This document shows, piece after piece, positions 36,937-50,605 of a DNA stretch of 64,000 bases. The stretch comes from Cinclus cinclus (lineage: Eukaryota > Chordata > Aves > Passeriformes > Cinclidae), in NCBI RefSeq assembly GCF_963662255.1, contig NC_085047.1:89772259-89836258 (forward strand), written 5' to 3'. Below the pieces are notes generated by a model. That model made no database searches. It was not told the DNA's origin and saw nothing but the letters and a program-made list of their open reading frames with translations. Positions within the stretch are counted from its first letter, which is position 1. Each line of letters starts with the position of its first letter. Made by a program: the position numbers and the translations under genes.

Positions 36937-39900
36937 AATAAAGAATACAGAAGAAAAAAATACATTTTTTCCTCTTTCATAATTTTAACAGAGGCATATA
37001 ATAAGAGACATTTTTTAAACAAATGAAAACATGGAGTTACTACAGAGTGTTATGATCTGTTATGATTATTGAGAGTTGCCTCTACTTCTATAAATGTATA
37101 TTAGTTATCACTTAAAAATTTCCATGTTAGCCAATTAGTGAATTCCAATACTCCTTATTTATTCCTTCAATATCTCATGCGATCATGCATCAGCAATGGA
37201 GAGGGCTGCATTAGCTGTGAAGCAGCTTTGTGCCTTTCAGGATTTCTGGCATCAGTGGGTTGCTGTCCCCTTTCACATCCTGAAAAGTTCAGTTTATGGA
37301 AGTGAACCATTTTGGACCCAGACTGTTATTCTGCTTACCATCATGGTCTCTGAACAGCTGGCTACTACTTATTCTTGTGGTCGAGTCCTTAGAAGCTTTA
37401 CAAAGGGTGAAAAAAATCAAGACCTCTGGTTGTTAAACATGAAACAAAAGTCCAGAGCAGTGAACGTTCTCCCAAAGTGCCTGCAATCCCATTCAGAAGA
37501 GCGGGAGAGTGAAGTGGTCCCTTTCGCTGAGTTCACCCTGGGCTCTGCTGTGCTATAGCCCTGTATCTTACAGCAGCCCCTTCAGCAGGAGGGCAGGGAC
37601 TTTGCCCCCTGAAATGCCTCCTGACTAACGCTGCAGAGCTTTGGGCTGCTCCTGCAGAGCCAGCTTTTGCCACCCCTCCCCAGGAACTGCATTTCTGAGA
37701 GCACTCTCTGCTGCCTATCAACCCCACTTCAGAAGTGATGAATTACTGTTGATAGCCCTCTTGAAGTGAGCCAAACACACCAGGAGGAGCCGTATGAAGC
37801 TTTGACTTACATTAAGGCAGGTAGTGGTTATCCACCATCATGTGTCTGTCATTAGCTATTAATTAAACTAAGTAAAAGATAAACATTGGCTTTAGGAATC
37901 ATTTCCAGGTATTAAGGGTTTGCCCTCACTGTATATTGATACCCTAGCACTGGATAAAAGCAAGTTAAGTAGCTCTTAAATTATTTGGCTGTATGTTTCA
38001 CACAGTATTTGCTCTTAATTTTGGAAACGTCATCCTGCTTTTGGAATGGCTGAAACTTTATGTAATGTTCAATTTTTAGCAACATGCCTACTGTCAGTCT
38101 ACACCAATGACAGCAACTAAATCTCTCTGGGAGTCTGAGGAGGATTTCCAGGGAAACCCTTGATAGGATAATACAGTGCATTATTCAAATTGGTGCTGGC
38201 CTATCTTCTTGGCTCTGAAGCCAAATGCATATTTTGGCTGATATGGGGCTTCCCCACAACCGCTACTTCTCACCCCTTCTGCAACACATGTGATGCCTCC
38301 TAGCAGTCCCTAGGCTGTGGGAACCTGCTGGGAACAGGCTGGACACGTGCATGACCACATGAGAGCCTTCCAGCCCAGCTGCCTACTACTCTGAGCCTCA
38401 CACTCTCTGATCCATGCAGTCCCCAAACAGGTGAGCCCATGGAAGCACCACATGGACTTGCTGAGCTGCCTGGATCTCGTTCATCCATCCCAGGAGTTAG
38501 TGGGTGGCTGGGGTGTTTTTGCAGGTGTACCATCACTACACAATCCATCTGCTTGCATCCAACCACAGAGGTGTATTCCTAGAAATTAGCCGAGGGACTG
38601 GCTTTCTGCTGTAATGTCAGCAGGCTCTGGCTCCCTTCTAGTAACACGGGTCATTACTCTAAAGTCTAAAAATCAAGCATCTCTTTCTTTTTATGTTGTT
38701 TTCTTCACTGAGACATCAGTATCAAAGTCAGATAGGGAGGAGACTTGTTTGGCCCAAAAAGCAGGAATATCTCCTGTTGTCTGCTATTTAGACAGCAGTC
38801 TCAAGTAGTGTAAGCTTAGTCTTTGTTTTTGGTACAGAAATTCTTGGGAAATTCCAAAATTGCAAAATTTGCAGAAAGGTTTCTTTGGAAAGGAAAGAGT
38901 TGCTAGTTAAGAATGATGGTTTGTACTCAAATAAGGGCTACATTTTTCAGGAGTCACAAAGGACTGCCACTGCCTTAAACCTAAATAAACCTAAATAAAG
39001 AAGATACAATAAGATACACATTAATTGGGGATGCATGTCATCATAAAAATCATCCTAGTGATGCCTCAAAGGAAAAATTCATCTGTGTCTTCCTTATTCT
39101 CTACTCTCATGCCCTTTGCCTACTAATTACTAGAAGTTTCTAGAAGTCTGATGCGAAAAAAAAAATAAAGAATAATTTTATTCTTTAGACACTGCTTTCT
39201 TCTCTAATCTTTTGCAATTCCCATGCCTTATTCCAGCACATACAGTCAGTTTTTTAATATGTTTAGCAAATAGGAAGAAAATATTTATAACATTGAACCT
39301 AAAGGGCAACTTCTTTTCTATTATCTTGGCAGAGTAAAGATACCAAATTTTGTAAGATACTAGAATTTGAAACATCTGTGCTCTGAAGATCCTTGAGTCC
39401 TGGGTGTGAAAGAAGTGAAGCTACAGCTTTCATCTCAAGGGGGTTTAGCAAAAATTATGTTCAGAGTTTTTTCTTAGCCTCTCACCTCACAGACTCTTTT
39501 CCCATATTCATCCACCATGAAAAAAATTTAAGCTGCCACCTAAACTAGCATTATATCTTTGTGGATATCCTGTTTCAGGTTTGCCAGATGAAGCAGTGCT
39601 TCCTCCAAAGTCTCAGGAGTAGCCATGAGCCATTTTGTAGCACAGGTTCTGCCTTAGAAGTGAAGGAGTGAACTTTCAGATTTGGGGGTTCATAACTGCT
39701 AATGCTTATGCATCTTCTCTGCCACTTTGCTAGTGGTGCCTTGGAAAGCAATCCAGCTAGAAGGATTTTGAAACAAAGAAGTAGCATTTATTGTTTTGCT
39801 TGTACGTGAGCCTTTGATCAAATGCATCTGTTCCTTTCTCAATGCGCAGTATCTAGCCACCAAAATTTTCCTAGCTTTGCCTAGACACTCCCCTCTGAAA

Positions 39901-42900
39901 CAATTCCTTTTTAGAGTGTCTCCTTGCTTTGTGCCAGGCACTTTGCTATCTGCCTGAGCAGATGGAATCATGCATGCCTCAAACAAATGTGACCTTGTTA
40001 AGCTGCTCATCCTTCATGTCTGAGTGAGAGAGAGAATAAAAGTTACACCCACTACCTTCCAGAGAGCAAAGAGCCTCCAACGATGCGCGTTTGCCGTGCT
40101 GTGAGGTGTCTCCTGGTAACGCTGCCTTGATATGATCAACATTGCAGCTACTGCTTCTCAGCATCTCTGCGTTGCTATAAAGCATATGCTTGCCTGCACA
40201 CCAACGCCTGCTCTCTCTTCACCTCCTGAAAAATGCACCTGGGGCCCAAACGTGGGGTGCCTGGAAGGAGCCATGGCACAGCAGTAGATACCATTTTGGC
40301 AGTCGTTGAAAAGATAACGTGAGAGATAAGCACAAAAATAGAAAGGTAATGTGTGAAAGGAAAGAGAGGATAAATGGAGGTTTGTAAATAGCTTTGCTCT
40401 GTCACCTGATCCTAAAAGAAAGTTCTAAAGAATGACTGCAGCTGCTGCAGCGTAACAGGTTTGTCTCACTTCGTACAAGATACAAGAAAGTTGTAAGTCT
40501 AAAGTCTGTAAGCACGTCCAAAGAAGTAGAACATGAACCTCCAGAGAGTAATTCATGTGACCTCTCTTAGGTGCTTAATTGTCCTCTGGAACAGCCTATT
40601 CATTCCTAGAAAAAGAAATAATATTATTCTTAGCCCTTGAGGGCTCCAGGCAGCTGCTCACAGGGAGCTGTTTCAAGTGACTGGATATACTCTGGGGTCT
40701 CTGGGACACCTGCACGGGGCAGGAGGGAGGACACAGGAGCTGGAGGTGGCCTGTGCTCTTGCGGCTCCATGAAGGACCCCAGGGCACTATACAGGGCATG
40801 AGCCAAGGTGTGGGAAGCAGAATGAACTCCCTAACCTTCAGGTCCTTACATCAGGGCTGATGAACCTTCACACAAATGCAACACCACAAATAACCACTCT
40901 CAGCCTATTGTCTTAATAAGGATAAAAAGTGTGCCTGTTATAACTCCATGAACTTCAGGCAACCAAGCCCCACCCCTCGTCCTCTGCCAAAGTTCTCTAT
41001 AGAATGTGAGGTCCAAGGACTGCTTCCAGTGTGAATCACAGCTGAGGGCCACATTTCAGTTCCTTACAAGTTACCTTCTCACCTTAAGCATTGTCCTAGT
41101 AATGGAAGAGTCTTGAAAAGTGGCAGGGGAATCCAAAGAAACAGCTGCAGAGATGTGAGGTTGGAGAGTGGGGAGGATTGACAGTGAGCAAGGAAGGGGT
41201 TGCAATGACCTTTAGTCCATCCTAAGCCTTCTCTCCCCTCCTCCACACCTCTTTGTAGCTTTCACACCCTCTTCATCTACTACTGGCATTTCTTTCCAAG
41301 TTTTGTAGCTGCTGAATACAAGGGAAGGAAAAATATGCAATTAGAATATATTAATAAAATATACCATTAGGGATACATAGGGATTTTTGTCTCTGTATTC
41401 CCACAGGATGCATCTGGCACTACAATCATTTGAAACGGAATAAATCTAGCCCCTTCCAGCATACGTAAGACTGTTGAAGCCTGACAATTGGCAACAGAAT
41501 GACTTGGCTTTCATCTTCCACCCTTTGTCTTTGGTGGCAGGATTCCACTGATGCAGTGGGATAAGGAGTGAACTACCAAAACCCAACATCTGTTTTTCAG
41601 ACAGGGCAGTGTGGGTGAATGACAGCAGCTCTTAAAAAGTATAGGCTCACTGAGCAGTTGTTAGCAATACACAAGAAAGTCTTAACAGCCAGACATCCTA
41701 AAAATCAGAAACAAGTTCACACTTGGGATAACTTAAAAGCAGCTACTGATACCCAATGTCTCTCCTTTGTTGGGGTGGTGAGGTGGCTGCCAGCCAAGTG
41801 TGTGTTCTCTCCTTTTAGGGTCTAGGTCACTGCTGTCGGCAAATTGTTTTCATGTTTGGAAAACCAGCCAACTTGTGACCTATTAGTTGTGACAAGTGAA
41901 GAGGGTGCTCTTCTATCCCTGGTACAAAAACAAAAAAATAATAGGCCAGATTATTGAAGCTGATCTGGTGCTTCTGTGGTGTTCAGGAGACAAAAAGGGG
42001 CTGGCAAACATCCAGCTGCAAATAACCAGCTAAAAATGCCTCTCCTGGTCACCCCAACTCACAAGAAGAGCAAAAATCGAGAAGATGTAGGTAGCAATGT
42101 TCCCCATGCAAAGCTAAGCTTAACACAGGTCCCTGCATCACTGTGAGGTGTCTTAGCCCACAGGTACAGACTGCTGAGAAAACACAGCTGGACTCATCCT
42201 GGTATATCTGTATATCTCACTTTCTGGATCAACCTAGAGCAGACTGTAGGTCAAGCAACTGACCTCAGCTTTCTGCCAAGCAGCATTTCTTGGGGTAATC
42301 CACAGTGGTACGATGTTGTGTGTGAAGAAGGGCAGAGAGACACTATCAGCAGTGAAAAAGAAAGAGACTCTTCCCACTGCCCTAGATCCACAAGAAATTT
42401 ATAAACTGCCACTTTTCCTTCCTTCCCCACCTCTCTTAAAAGGGGCATGAAATTTGTGTCCTCCTTCTCAGCTTCTCTCTCTGTAGAAAAGGGAAGAAAG
42501 GCAGCCTCAGAGTGGTTCCAGAGGTATCTCCAGGCTTCACTGGAAAAACACAGAGAAAAACCCTTCTTTTCTGGCAAGGAAAATGTTCGCAGTGTTAATC
42601 ACTGTGAGTGCCAAGTGTTAAGAAAAAGACAAACAATGATGCAGATTTCAACAAACACGAAATTAAAAGCAGTGCCTCTGGCTTGTGTTAATGGCCTCCT
42701 GATACTCGAGTTTGTGGTGTTAAGGAAAGGTTGCATATGTGTGGGACAGGAAAGATTAGATGTTACCCTTTTGGGTTTGCTTTATCTATCACAAGTGTTT
42801 AAGGTGTCTTTTTGAAAAATGAAATCTGGGATTCTTACTCAGCCCTGTATTTTCAGAATGTGAGGCTTGATATAAAAGATCAAATCATTGAACAAAATGA

Positions 42901-43125
42901 TAAGTGGTCATCACATGCAACACGCTGTGGCCTTTTTTTCTTGAACACATTGGTATTTCTGATTTAAGTATCATACGATAATCCTCTACCACAACTAAGG
43001 CCTGGGAGAAGCATGCAGTGATTTTCTCAATTTTAGATCTTGTAGCTGTGTACACTCTTGTTTCCTCTGATCAGATACTGAGAAACACCATAAACTATAG
43101 GACCAATACTCAGTTTTTTATTTAA
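36937..43125. other. Noncoding stretch, no gene seen
   Basis: No repeat family or exon is firmly recognised. Around 37,836-37,880 there is a cluster of TAAT-type homeodomain cores (CATTAGCTATTAATTAAAC) that could be regulatory. Plus-strand frames of 120 codons (37,196-37,558) and 122 codons (42,447-42,815) have no recognisable domain. Confidence 0.4.
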
Positions 43126-43651
43126 ATTAGTGTCCTGGTTCCATCAGGACAGGTTTAATTTTTGCAATAGCTGGGATGGGCCATGGCCAGTAGCTGGAGG
43201 TTCTTCTATGCTGCCTCATCATTGCCAGGTGTGGGGAGAAGAGACTTTCTCTTCCAGGAAGAAGGGCTTCCTCTGGTCAAGTCAGCATGGCAGAAGGAAC
43301 GCGGGGTAACACTGGCTCTGAGCCAGAGAGGCAGTAGGGGTGGTGTGGAGAAGGGAGCTTTTGGGTACTGTCAGGGGTCCCTGTGGTGAGCAATAATGTC
43401 TGTTTTCTTTTATCCTCTCTCATCAGTATTGCTGCTCTTACTGTTTGTTTGTCATTGCTGTTTACAGTAAATTGTTCTTATCTTGATCTGTGATCTTTAT
43501 TTTTTGTGCCTTCAATTTTCCTCTCCGACCCATTGTAGAGGAAGAGGTAGAGGGACAAGGAGAAGGGTACCCAGCAAGTAGCAGTGTGGTTTGGAGAGTC
43601 TCAGCAGGAACACTAAATTGGGGAGTACCACTCCTAAACCATTACAATTAG
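43126..43651 (+). mobile_element. Complete solo LTR with 5-bp target-site duplication
   Basis: The LTR runs 43,131-43,646 (516 bp). It begins TGTCCTGGTTCCATCAGGAC and ends CTCCTAAACCATTACA, so it has the canonical TG...CA ends. The 5-bp sequence ATTAG occurs directly on both sides (43,126-43,130 and 43,647-43,651). The start, and the 3' part TTACTGTTTGTTTGTCATTG followed by TAAATTGTTCTTATCT, match the pattern of widespread avian ERVL-type LTRs, which begin with a TGTCCTGGTTT motif. A 5-bp duplication fits that class. No gag, pol or env sequence is beside it, so it is a solo LTR left by recombination. It supplies potential promoter or polyadenylation signals on the plus strand. Confidence 0.88.
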
Positions 43652-46600
43652 TCCAAAATCTTCCCTCAAAACTGTTTTAGGTGAAAACCAATGCAACACT
43701 TATTTTCCCAAACAAGTGTTTGCTTTCCAAGACGAATATTTAATTTATTGAGGAAATAAATTTTATTCATTGAAACCTTGACCCTAGGACCTTATGAAAG
43801 CTGTGGTTCAGTGGTTCTCTTGCATCAACGTGATTCCTACTGTGTTCCACTGCTTCCCCAGGGAACATGACTCTGTAGCAGCAGAGTTGCAAGGTCACAG
43901 GTATCACTTGACCAGCAAGCCTGCTGTGTGTGGAAAGGATGTGGATGTGAGACAGCTAATAAAGAGATCTCAACAGTCACTGCAAAGAGATTTCTAAAAT
44001 ACCTTTCTTCTTGATGGAGACATTATTTTAAAATAATAAAAAAATAGATGTTTCTGTTTGTTTTGGCTTTTTTTTTTCACACAATCAGATTTTCCTTGCA
44101 AAGTGATGAGGAAGCATTTGTTTTCTCTCAGCTGGTACAAACTATTTTTGCACCTGTGTCATTTGGCACTCGATGCATTCATTATGTTTTTGTATCGCCA
44201 TAGTGCCTGACAGAGACCAGAATTTCAGAGACCCCAAAACATTTCTTTCTTGAAGCTGAGGTAGCAGATTTCTAGCTGACAAATAGCTTAAAATCCTTAA
44301 ATTTGTTTGACAAAATTCTTAGTACCTTTCAGGCCACAATAAGAATTCAAAATACAGACAAATTAAAATAGGGATGTGTTGAGATTTCTGTCTATAAGAC
44401 AACAAATTTGAAAAATTGCCAGTTTAGGTGCAACATGTACACCAGACACAACTAGAAGCTGAGAATTTTTAGCAATTAAAAACAAGAGCAGGTTCCTACT
44501 GTTCTATGCAAATAAAAAGTTGAAAAATAGTTGTTTGTAGATTTATGTTAAATTCAGCATTATCAAACAATACCTAAACTCAACCCAAAACCTCTCCTTT
44601 GTTTGGTGTTAATTCTCTGATGTCTACTGAGGAGATAACCTCAACCCTACATTCTTCTAGGATTTTGTTTCTCTAGTTAACTGCTTATTTTCATGATTCC
44701 TGTAGGAGGAAAAAAAGAATTCTCTTTGAGAGCACCACCCTTCTAACAATGTATATGGAAAATATCAGGGTCTTCAATGGTTGTTGGGTGATACACACAT
44801 AGTGTGGCTGGGCAGAAGGACTGCAACAATGTGCCCAATAGGATGCTTTCCCTATTTCAGAGTTTTGTGGTGTCCAGCAGCCTAAAACGCTTTCCTATTA
44901 AGCCCCTCTCTATCAGTTTAAATAGGAGAAGCACATGAAAGCTAGGTTCCTATTTTTGCCTTTATGATGGTATTTCAAAACTTCCCCCAGAATCATCTCT
45001 CATATGTTAAAGAAATTCCTATGTGGGAGGAGAGAAATAGTGCTGAGCAAGACCAGGAACAGCATGGGAAGGCTGTCTGCCAGATTTTGCCTCATCATCC
45101 TCAAATTCATTTCTGAGGGAGTCACGAGTCACTTTCATAAATATGAAGTAGATTATTTGCATAAGCCTAAGTAAAGATTTTTTTACTTCCACTTTTCTGC
45201 TGGATTCTCAGCTCTGTATTTTTCTTGCCCACTTTTCCATTTCATCCTCGGATTTTCTCAGCCCTCATCTGCTCCGTAATCCTCTGGTTTATGTCTACAG
45301 TCTTGTTAGTCTTGTCACTCAGATGCTGCAGGAAAATACAGAATGCTGATGTTCAGAGGAAAAAGAGGAGGGTGGGTAGATCAGATCATACCTCTGCTAG
45401 ATTCATACCTGTGCTGTGGCTGTCCTCTTATATTGTCTGGGGGTGTCTCCCTGCTGGGTACCCCAGAGAGTTCCAGCCACACCAGAGGAAAGGCTGTCGT
45501 CTCTCTGACAGTGTGCATGAGAGAGGTGAGGAGAAAAAGGAGGGAAAGAGAAAATGAAATGGGAGATTTCCTTGTCTCTGGCAAAGGTTAAGGCAAGTCC
45601 AGACAGGGACAGGAATCTCATTAAATTGTTGAGAGAGAGATATGAGTAATACTTAATCTGATAAAAAAAAGAGCAACCTGAAAAAGAGTAATACTTAATC
45701 TGATATGGTTGTTTGTGGTCCTTGAGTAAGGAAGGATCAACAGTTCCCAGTGCAGGTATAGATGGGTTTGGCAGAAGCACGTTGGTCAAAAACTCTTCAG
45801 TCATCAACACACCCCAAGTCTCTTCCATGGCCAGGGAGAAGGGCAGTTCTCTTCCACCAGTGCCATTCCCAGTCTGTTTGACTTTAGAAAAAGAGTGGCT
45901 TGACCCTTACTCATTGCCCTTTTAGATGACAGCATAAAGGTCACCTCTGATTTTGACAGCCTTTTAAAATAAAAGAGTTAAAAGGTCACATGGACTCCAA
46001 TATATGGTTAAACTTTGATCATTCTGCAAAGCTTTGTTGTATCATGGGACAGAAAGAGGAAACAGCTGCTGGCCTTTCTCTTTAAATTCTTAAGGGGGGA
46101 GATGGAAGGTTTTGCCTTAATCTACAGAAGCAATTTAAATAGTATATAAGGAAAAAAATCGGTATAGAGATGGTTTCAATATATAATTGATCATATGATT
46201 AATCTTCTGCTTTAAACAGGTATTATTTCATTATATTTGTAACCAAGTTCTTTTTTTGTTGTTCAAGTTCTACTGATTTATCTTTTCCCTCTTGCTTCTT
46301 CCTAGAAGTTTGCATAACCATCAGTCATCTGCACCACTTCAGCTAATTGCATGAGAATGTCCAAGTCTTTTGACGGGGAATAAAAAGTATTAGGGCATTC
46401 GGCTTATCTATTACTGATACCTATTTTAATACCTTCATTAACGAATTAGAGGGAATACACTCAAAGATTAACATGAAATCCAGAACTAAAGCAATAAGTC
46501 AACAACATATTTAAGGTTTTCAGGTGGTCTATAGGATCTGAATTTTAGTCAGTAATTTCATTTAAGGAATGGTAGCTGATTGAAGATTATAAACTAAGTG

Positions 46601-49600
46601 GAGGCCATAAAAGTTGCTGCCATACAACAGCTGCTCATTGTGAAATAAAACCTGTTTGATCCACACACACCACTACATCAGGATATCCACCTGGGAAATG
46701 TACCCAGGGAATAAGGCTTATATATTACTGATGTAAAACTACAGCTGCTTTAAGTGAAGAATGTTCCACAACTACTTATAATTAGGATCTGTCCATCCTT
46801 GCCATTATTTAGAAAATAGATTTCTTTTGGGAGGAGGAAACTACAGTGACATAATCTGTCTCTTAAAGTGTCTGAAAAGAGATATATAGACACAGGTACA
46901 AGACCAGCAATCCTCCCCCACATTATCCTCCCAGTATCCACAAATGACTGCAAATGACTATCATATTAATCTTAAAAAAAAAAAAAGAAAATACATAATA
47001 TGTCTAAACAATATTTTTTTTGAAAAGTAAGATGCTGCAGCTAGTTAACTTCAGCAGTGTTGCACTGTAGGAGTAGCAGCAAGAATGCACGAATGACAAT
47101 TTAGCAGGAAATACTCCTGTGAGTTGCAATTTTGGGTATTTCTGACTGCAGAAGATAAGAGAAAAAAAAAGAGTCTGTTGGAAGAAACCTGATTGGGGTT
47201 AGATATTTATAACATTCCAAAAGTAATATGTTTATCACATCCCCCTACCTCCCCCTCATCTTGCAGCTCGTTTCAACAATCAGACATACCCAAGCTCCTG
47301 TTGGACAGTCAACAGTGAGCATCATCCCCCTGGGCCTGCAGAGAGACCAGTTCCAAGTCAACAAGCACATCTCCAGGAAAAACATCTTTATTTTTTTTTA
47401 GAGTGGCCACTGTTCTGTGGCCTCTTTTTTGAAGTTTATTGCTTTCAAGAGTTGTGAGCATCCAGATGTCTCTCATCTCAACTGAGAGAACTTCCTGAGC
47501 AGTCTTCCTTGCCTGCCCTTCTGTGGTTCATAACTGTGACATGAACCATCTTTCATGGGATAGAAAGTCACTTCATGAAATCAGTAAGACAACATTTCAT
47601 AGATCATTAGGCAACCCAGCACAGGAAGATTGTTTGGAGGAACAAGAGGAAATGGATAGTATTTTTACTCTGTAATATACTAAATCCAGAATGCTTGAAT
47701 AATTTATGCTTGTGCACAGATTCCTTAGTGAGAAAACAAAACAAAATCTGATAATGTTTATTCTAAGCAAGTCTCAACAAAATCAAAAATCTTGCTTGCC
47801 AGATAATGAAGCTGCTGTTTTTCCTTCTCTTTTTCGAAGGCATTGTATGCATTTTTGTAGTCTTGGGTTATTGCCCTGGAGAATGGCCCATAATTTGAGT
47901 GACTGAACATACTGTCTTTTTTATGACCTTGAACGGGTTGGTTCTAAACAAATCGTTAATAACAACAAAAAACCACAGCAAACAAATACAGAAGCATCCA
48001 TGTGGCCAGACCAAACAAGACTAGCCTTTTGTATCCAAGTAAATCATGTGGTGGGAAGTGGGTCTGCTCACATTAAAAGTGACAATTAAAAGTCCTGGTA
48101 GTGGCTGCAAACTTTGGATGCCCATCACAATGATGGTTCATGTGCTCCCTTACACTTTTCATGGTGGTTTTTCTCAGGCAGCAGAGAAACCACTGCCTCA
48201 GTAGGAAGGTCAGACAAGTTCAGAAGAGGAAGCCATAAGAGGCCTTCAGCATGAAAGCAGGGAGCTCGTGAAGGGTTGTAGGGCATTCAAGTATATTCCC
48301 CTCCTGGAACAGTGTGATGAAGGTGACCCAGGGCTAAGGACAAATTTTTTTTGCAGAAGTATCAGCAAGAGACTATCTGGCAGTTGTGTAGGCACAGGGT
48401 TATCCATGTATTGAGGCAGATTCACTTTTCCCCGCTGGCACATCCAACATCCAATGATAATTTGTAGGTTGCCATCATTTCATGTCTGCCAGTCAGACTG
48501 TCTTGGTCCAAACACCCCTTGTGGGTCAGCTGGAGAGTATCTGCACAGAGAGGTGCTTCTCTTGGCCACCACAGATCATGCTTTTTGCCACCACTGCATA
48601 TGTACCCAAAAACATGGCGTGCAGGCTGTGCAGGTCCTCCAGGAAAGGACAAAGACAAAGACATGGCTCCATATATGTTCTGGTCAGCTTGAGGGACAGC
48701 TTCCCAACTTTCCTCCTCCAGTTTTTGTACCAGGCCCGGCAGCTGTAGAAGGAGAAGCTCCAGTGATCTCCAGTCAGAAGATACTTCTGGAGCCAATGAC
48801 AGGCATGAAAAAATATTCAGGGGATTAAAAAAAATTACTGTACTATAGAAATAAATATTTCTTCATTAACTTTGGCCAAAGCCTACAGACTTCAAGTTAT
48901 TAAGAGCTTTATCCTTGTTTTCTGCTTTAGAACTGATCCAATTTGGTTTCAGACCTTTTTCTGGCTTAAATAAACCCTGTGCTGCAAATCCTAATGTGTA
49001 GGCGATGTGCTGATATGTGGGAATGAAGGGATGTGCTAAAATATAAATACACTTAAGGAAATAAAAAAACAGGGGAAAAATACAGGATGAAATGATAATT
49101 TAAATGCTAAAAAAATAAGCAATTATTTGGTTCACATAAAGTAGGTACAGAAAACACTTTGTAATTGTAATTTTTATCTTTGTTGTGTTTCTTTGAAAAC
49201 TATGAAAGTGTTTGTAGCTGGCTGAAGATCCTCTGGGAAAACATGTACATTCTAGCAGCATTATCTTCTCAGTCTGCTCCTATGACTTCTGTGTACTGCT
49301 GTTGTGACAACAGATTAGTTGCAGCTGTTCCAGTTTCCAATTGAATTTGGATTAATGGGTCATTTTAAGGTCTTTAAATCTACTGCATACTCCACGTAAA
49401 TTATATGGGAGCTGGGAAATTGTGGAAGTAAAAAAAAAGTTTTCAAAAGTCCATATATTGCTACAGCTTTTGTTTATTTTGCCTCATGCCTTTGTCATTT
49501 TTCCAATGGAAAATGGAGAAAAATGTAGTCCAGGACAATGTACAAACTTTCTCTGTTTAGCTGCATGGTGTTAATATTTCATTCTAGTCCTTCACAGTGT

Positions 49601-50365
49601 ATAAACTCAAAGCTCAGTGAAATAAATGGGGTAGCTGGAATTCACAAACATAGCTGCAAATCCTATTAGCAGTTAAACACAACAGGTCTGAAATGCACCC
49701 TAGTGTGCATGAAATCTACTGTGCAAACACAAAATAATCACTTTGGGTTGAGTGACATTTGCAACTTAGAGGTAAAAATACTCAGAGACATTAGCTTATT
49801 TAAGCAAATCTTTTCCTGAAAGTGCCTACTTGGTCACTTGAAACTTAACATTTAATAGAGGAGAGAGAAAAGCAGCCAAGGAGATGTCCTGGTCTAGTAC
49901 AAGGTTGGATTGTGACAATAGATAGGTCTGTTACGTGGCAACTAAAGAAAAGCAAGAGGGTGTTTAGTTTCCAGCCGCACTAAAGTAAACAGGTAAGAGT
50001 GCGAGGCTGGATGGAGATGTGCCTCTGTTATGCTCTGGAAACCACTCCAGGATCCCTAAACACATTCCTGGTGCTCTTCCAGCCAACACCTGTCTCTTAC
50101 ATCCGTGCCCAGGTCTCACACACTCGTGTAAGCAACCTTGTTCTAGTTGCTGTAACAGTCAGCACACAGGAAGAAATCCAGTCCATTTTTAAAATTAGCA
50201 ATCAGTCCCAGAGGCTCAGCAGGAGACACTGCAGTGACATTGACTACATGGCCATGAGCTGCTGTCTTTGCAGGACCAGATCATCCATTCCATCCTGATG
50301 TGAGGAGGTAACTTTTTAATCTGCCTCACAAAGGACACACTGCAGGATCTTTCCAGGGAAAATGG
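43652..50365. other. Noncoding stretch, no gene seen
   Basis: A+T-rich DNA with small simple repeats: an A run near 46,975, and the 42-bp-period duplication at 45.64 kb. The longest frames (141 codons minus at 45,403-45,828 and 124 codons on both strands near 48.4-48.8 kb) show no recognisable domain. No RNA gene is seen. Confidence 0.45.
45644..45705. repeat. Direct repeat of 20 bp, 42-bp period
   Basis: GAGTAATACTTAATCTGATA occurs at 45,644-45,663 and again at 45,686-45,705 without mismatch. The spacer is A-rich (AAAAAAAGAGCAACCTGAAAAA). It looks like a recent local tandem duplication. Confidence 0.9.
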
Positions 50366-50605
50366 GGAGAGGAGAGGAGAGGAGAGGAGAGGAGAGGAGA
50401 GGAGAGGAGAGGAGAGGAGAGGAGAGGAGAGGAGAGGAGAGGAGAGGAGAGGAGAGGAGAGGAGAGGAGAGGAGAGGAGAGGAGAGGAGAGGAGAGGAGA
50501 GGAGAGGAGAGGAGAGGAGAGGAGAGGAGAGGAGAGGAGAGGAGAGGAGAGGAGAGGAGAGGAGAGGAGAGGAGAGGAGAGGAGAGGAGAGGAGAGGAGA
50601 GGAGA
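50366..50605. repeat. Pure (GGAGA)48 pentanucleotide array
   Basis: Exactly 240 bp of GGAGA without a single interruption on the plus strand. All purines lie on one strand, so the array is a long polypurine-polypyrimidine tract with mirror symmetry, able in principle to form triplex (H-DNA). The complete lack of interruptions suggests recent expansion. It produces long artefactual open frames on both strands (arrays of GEERR or LLSSP) that are not genes. Confidence 0.99.
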
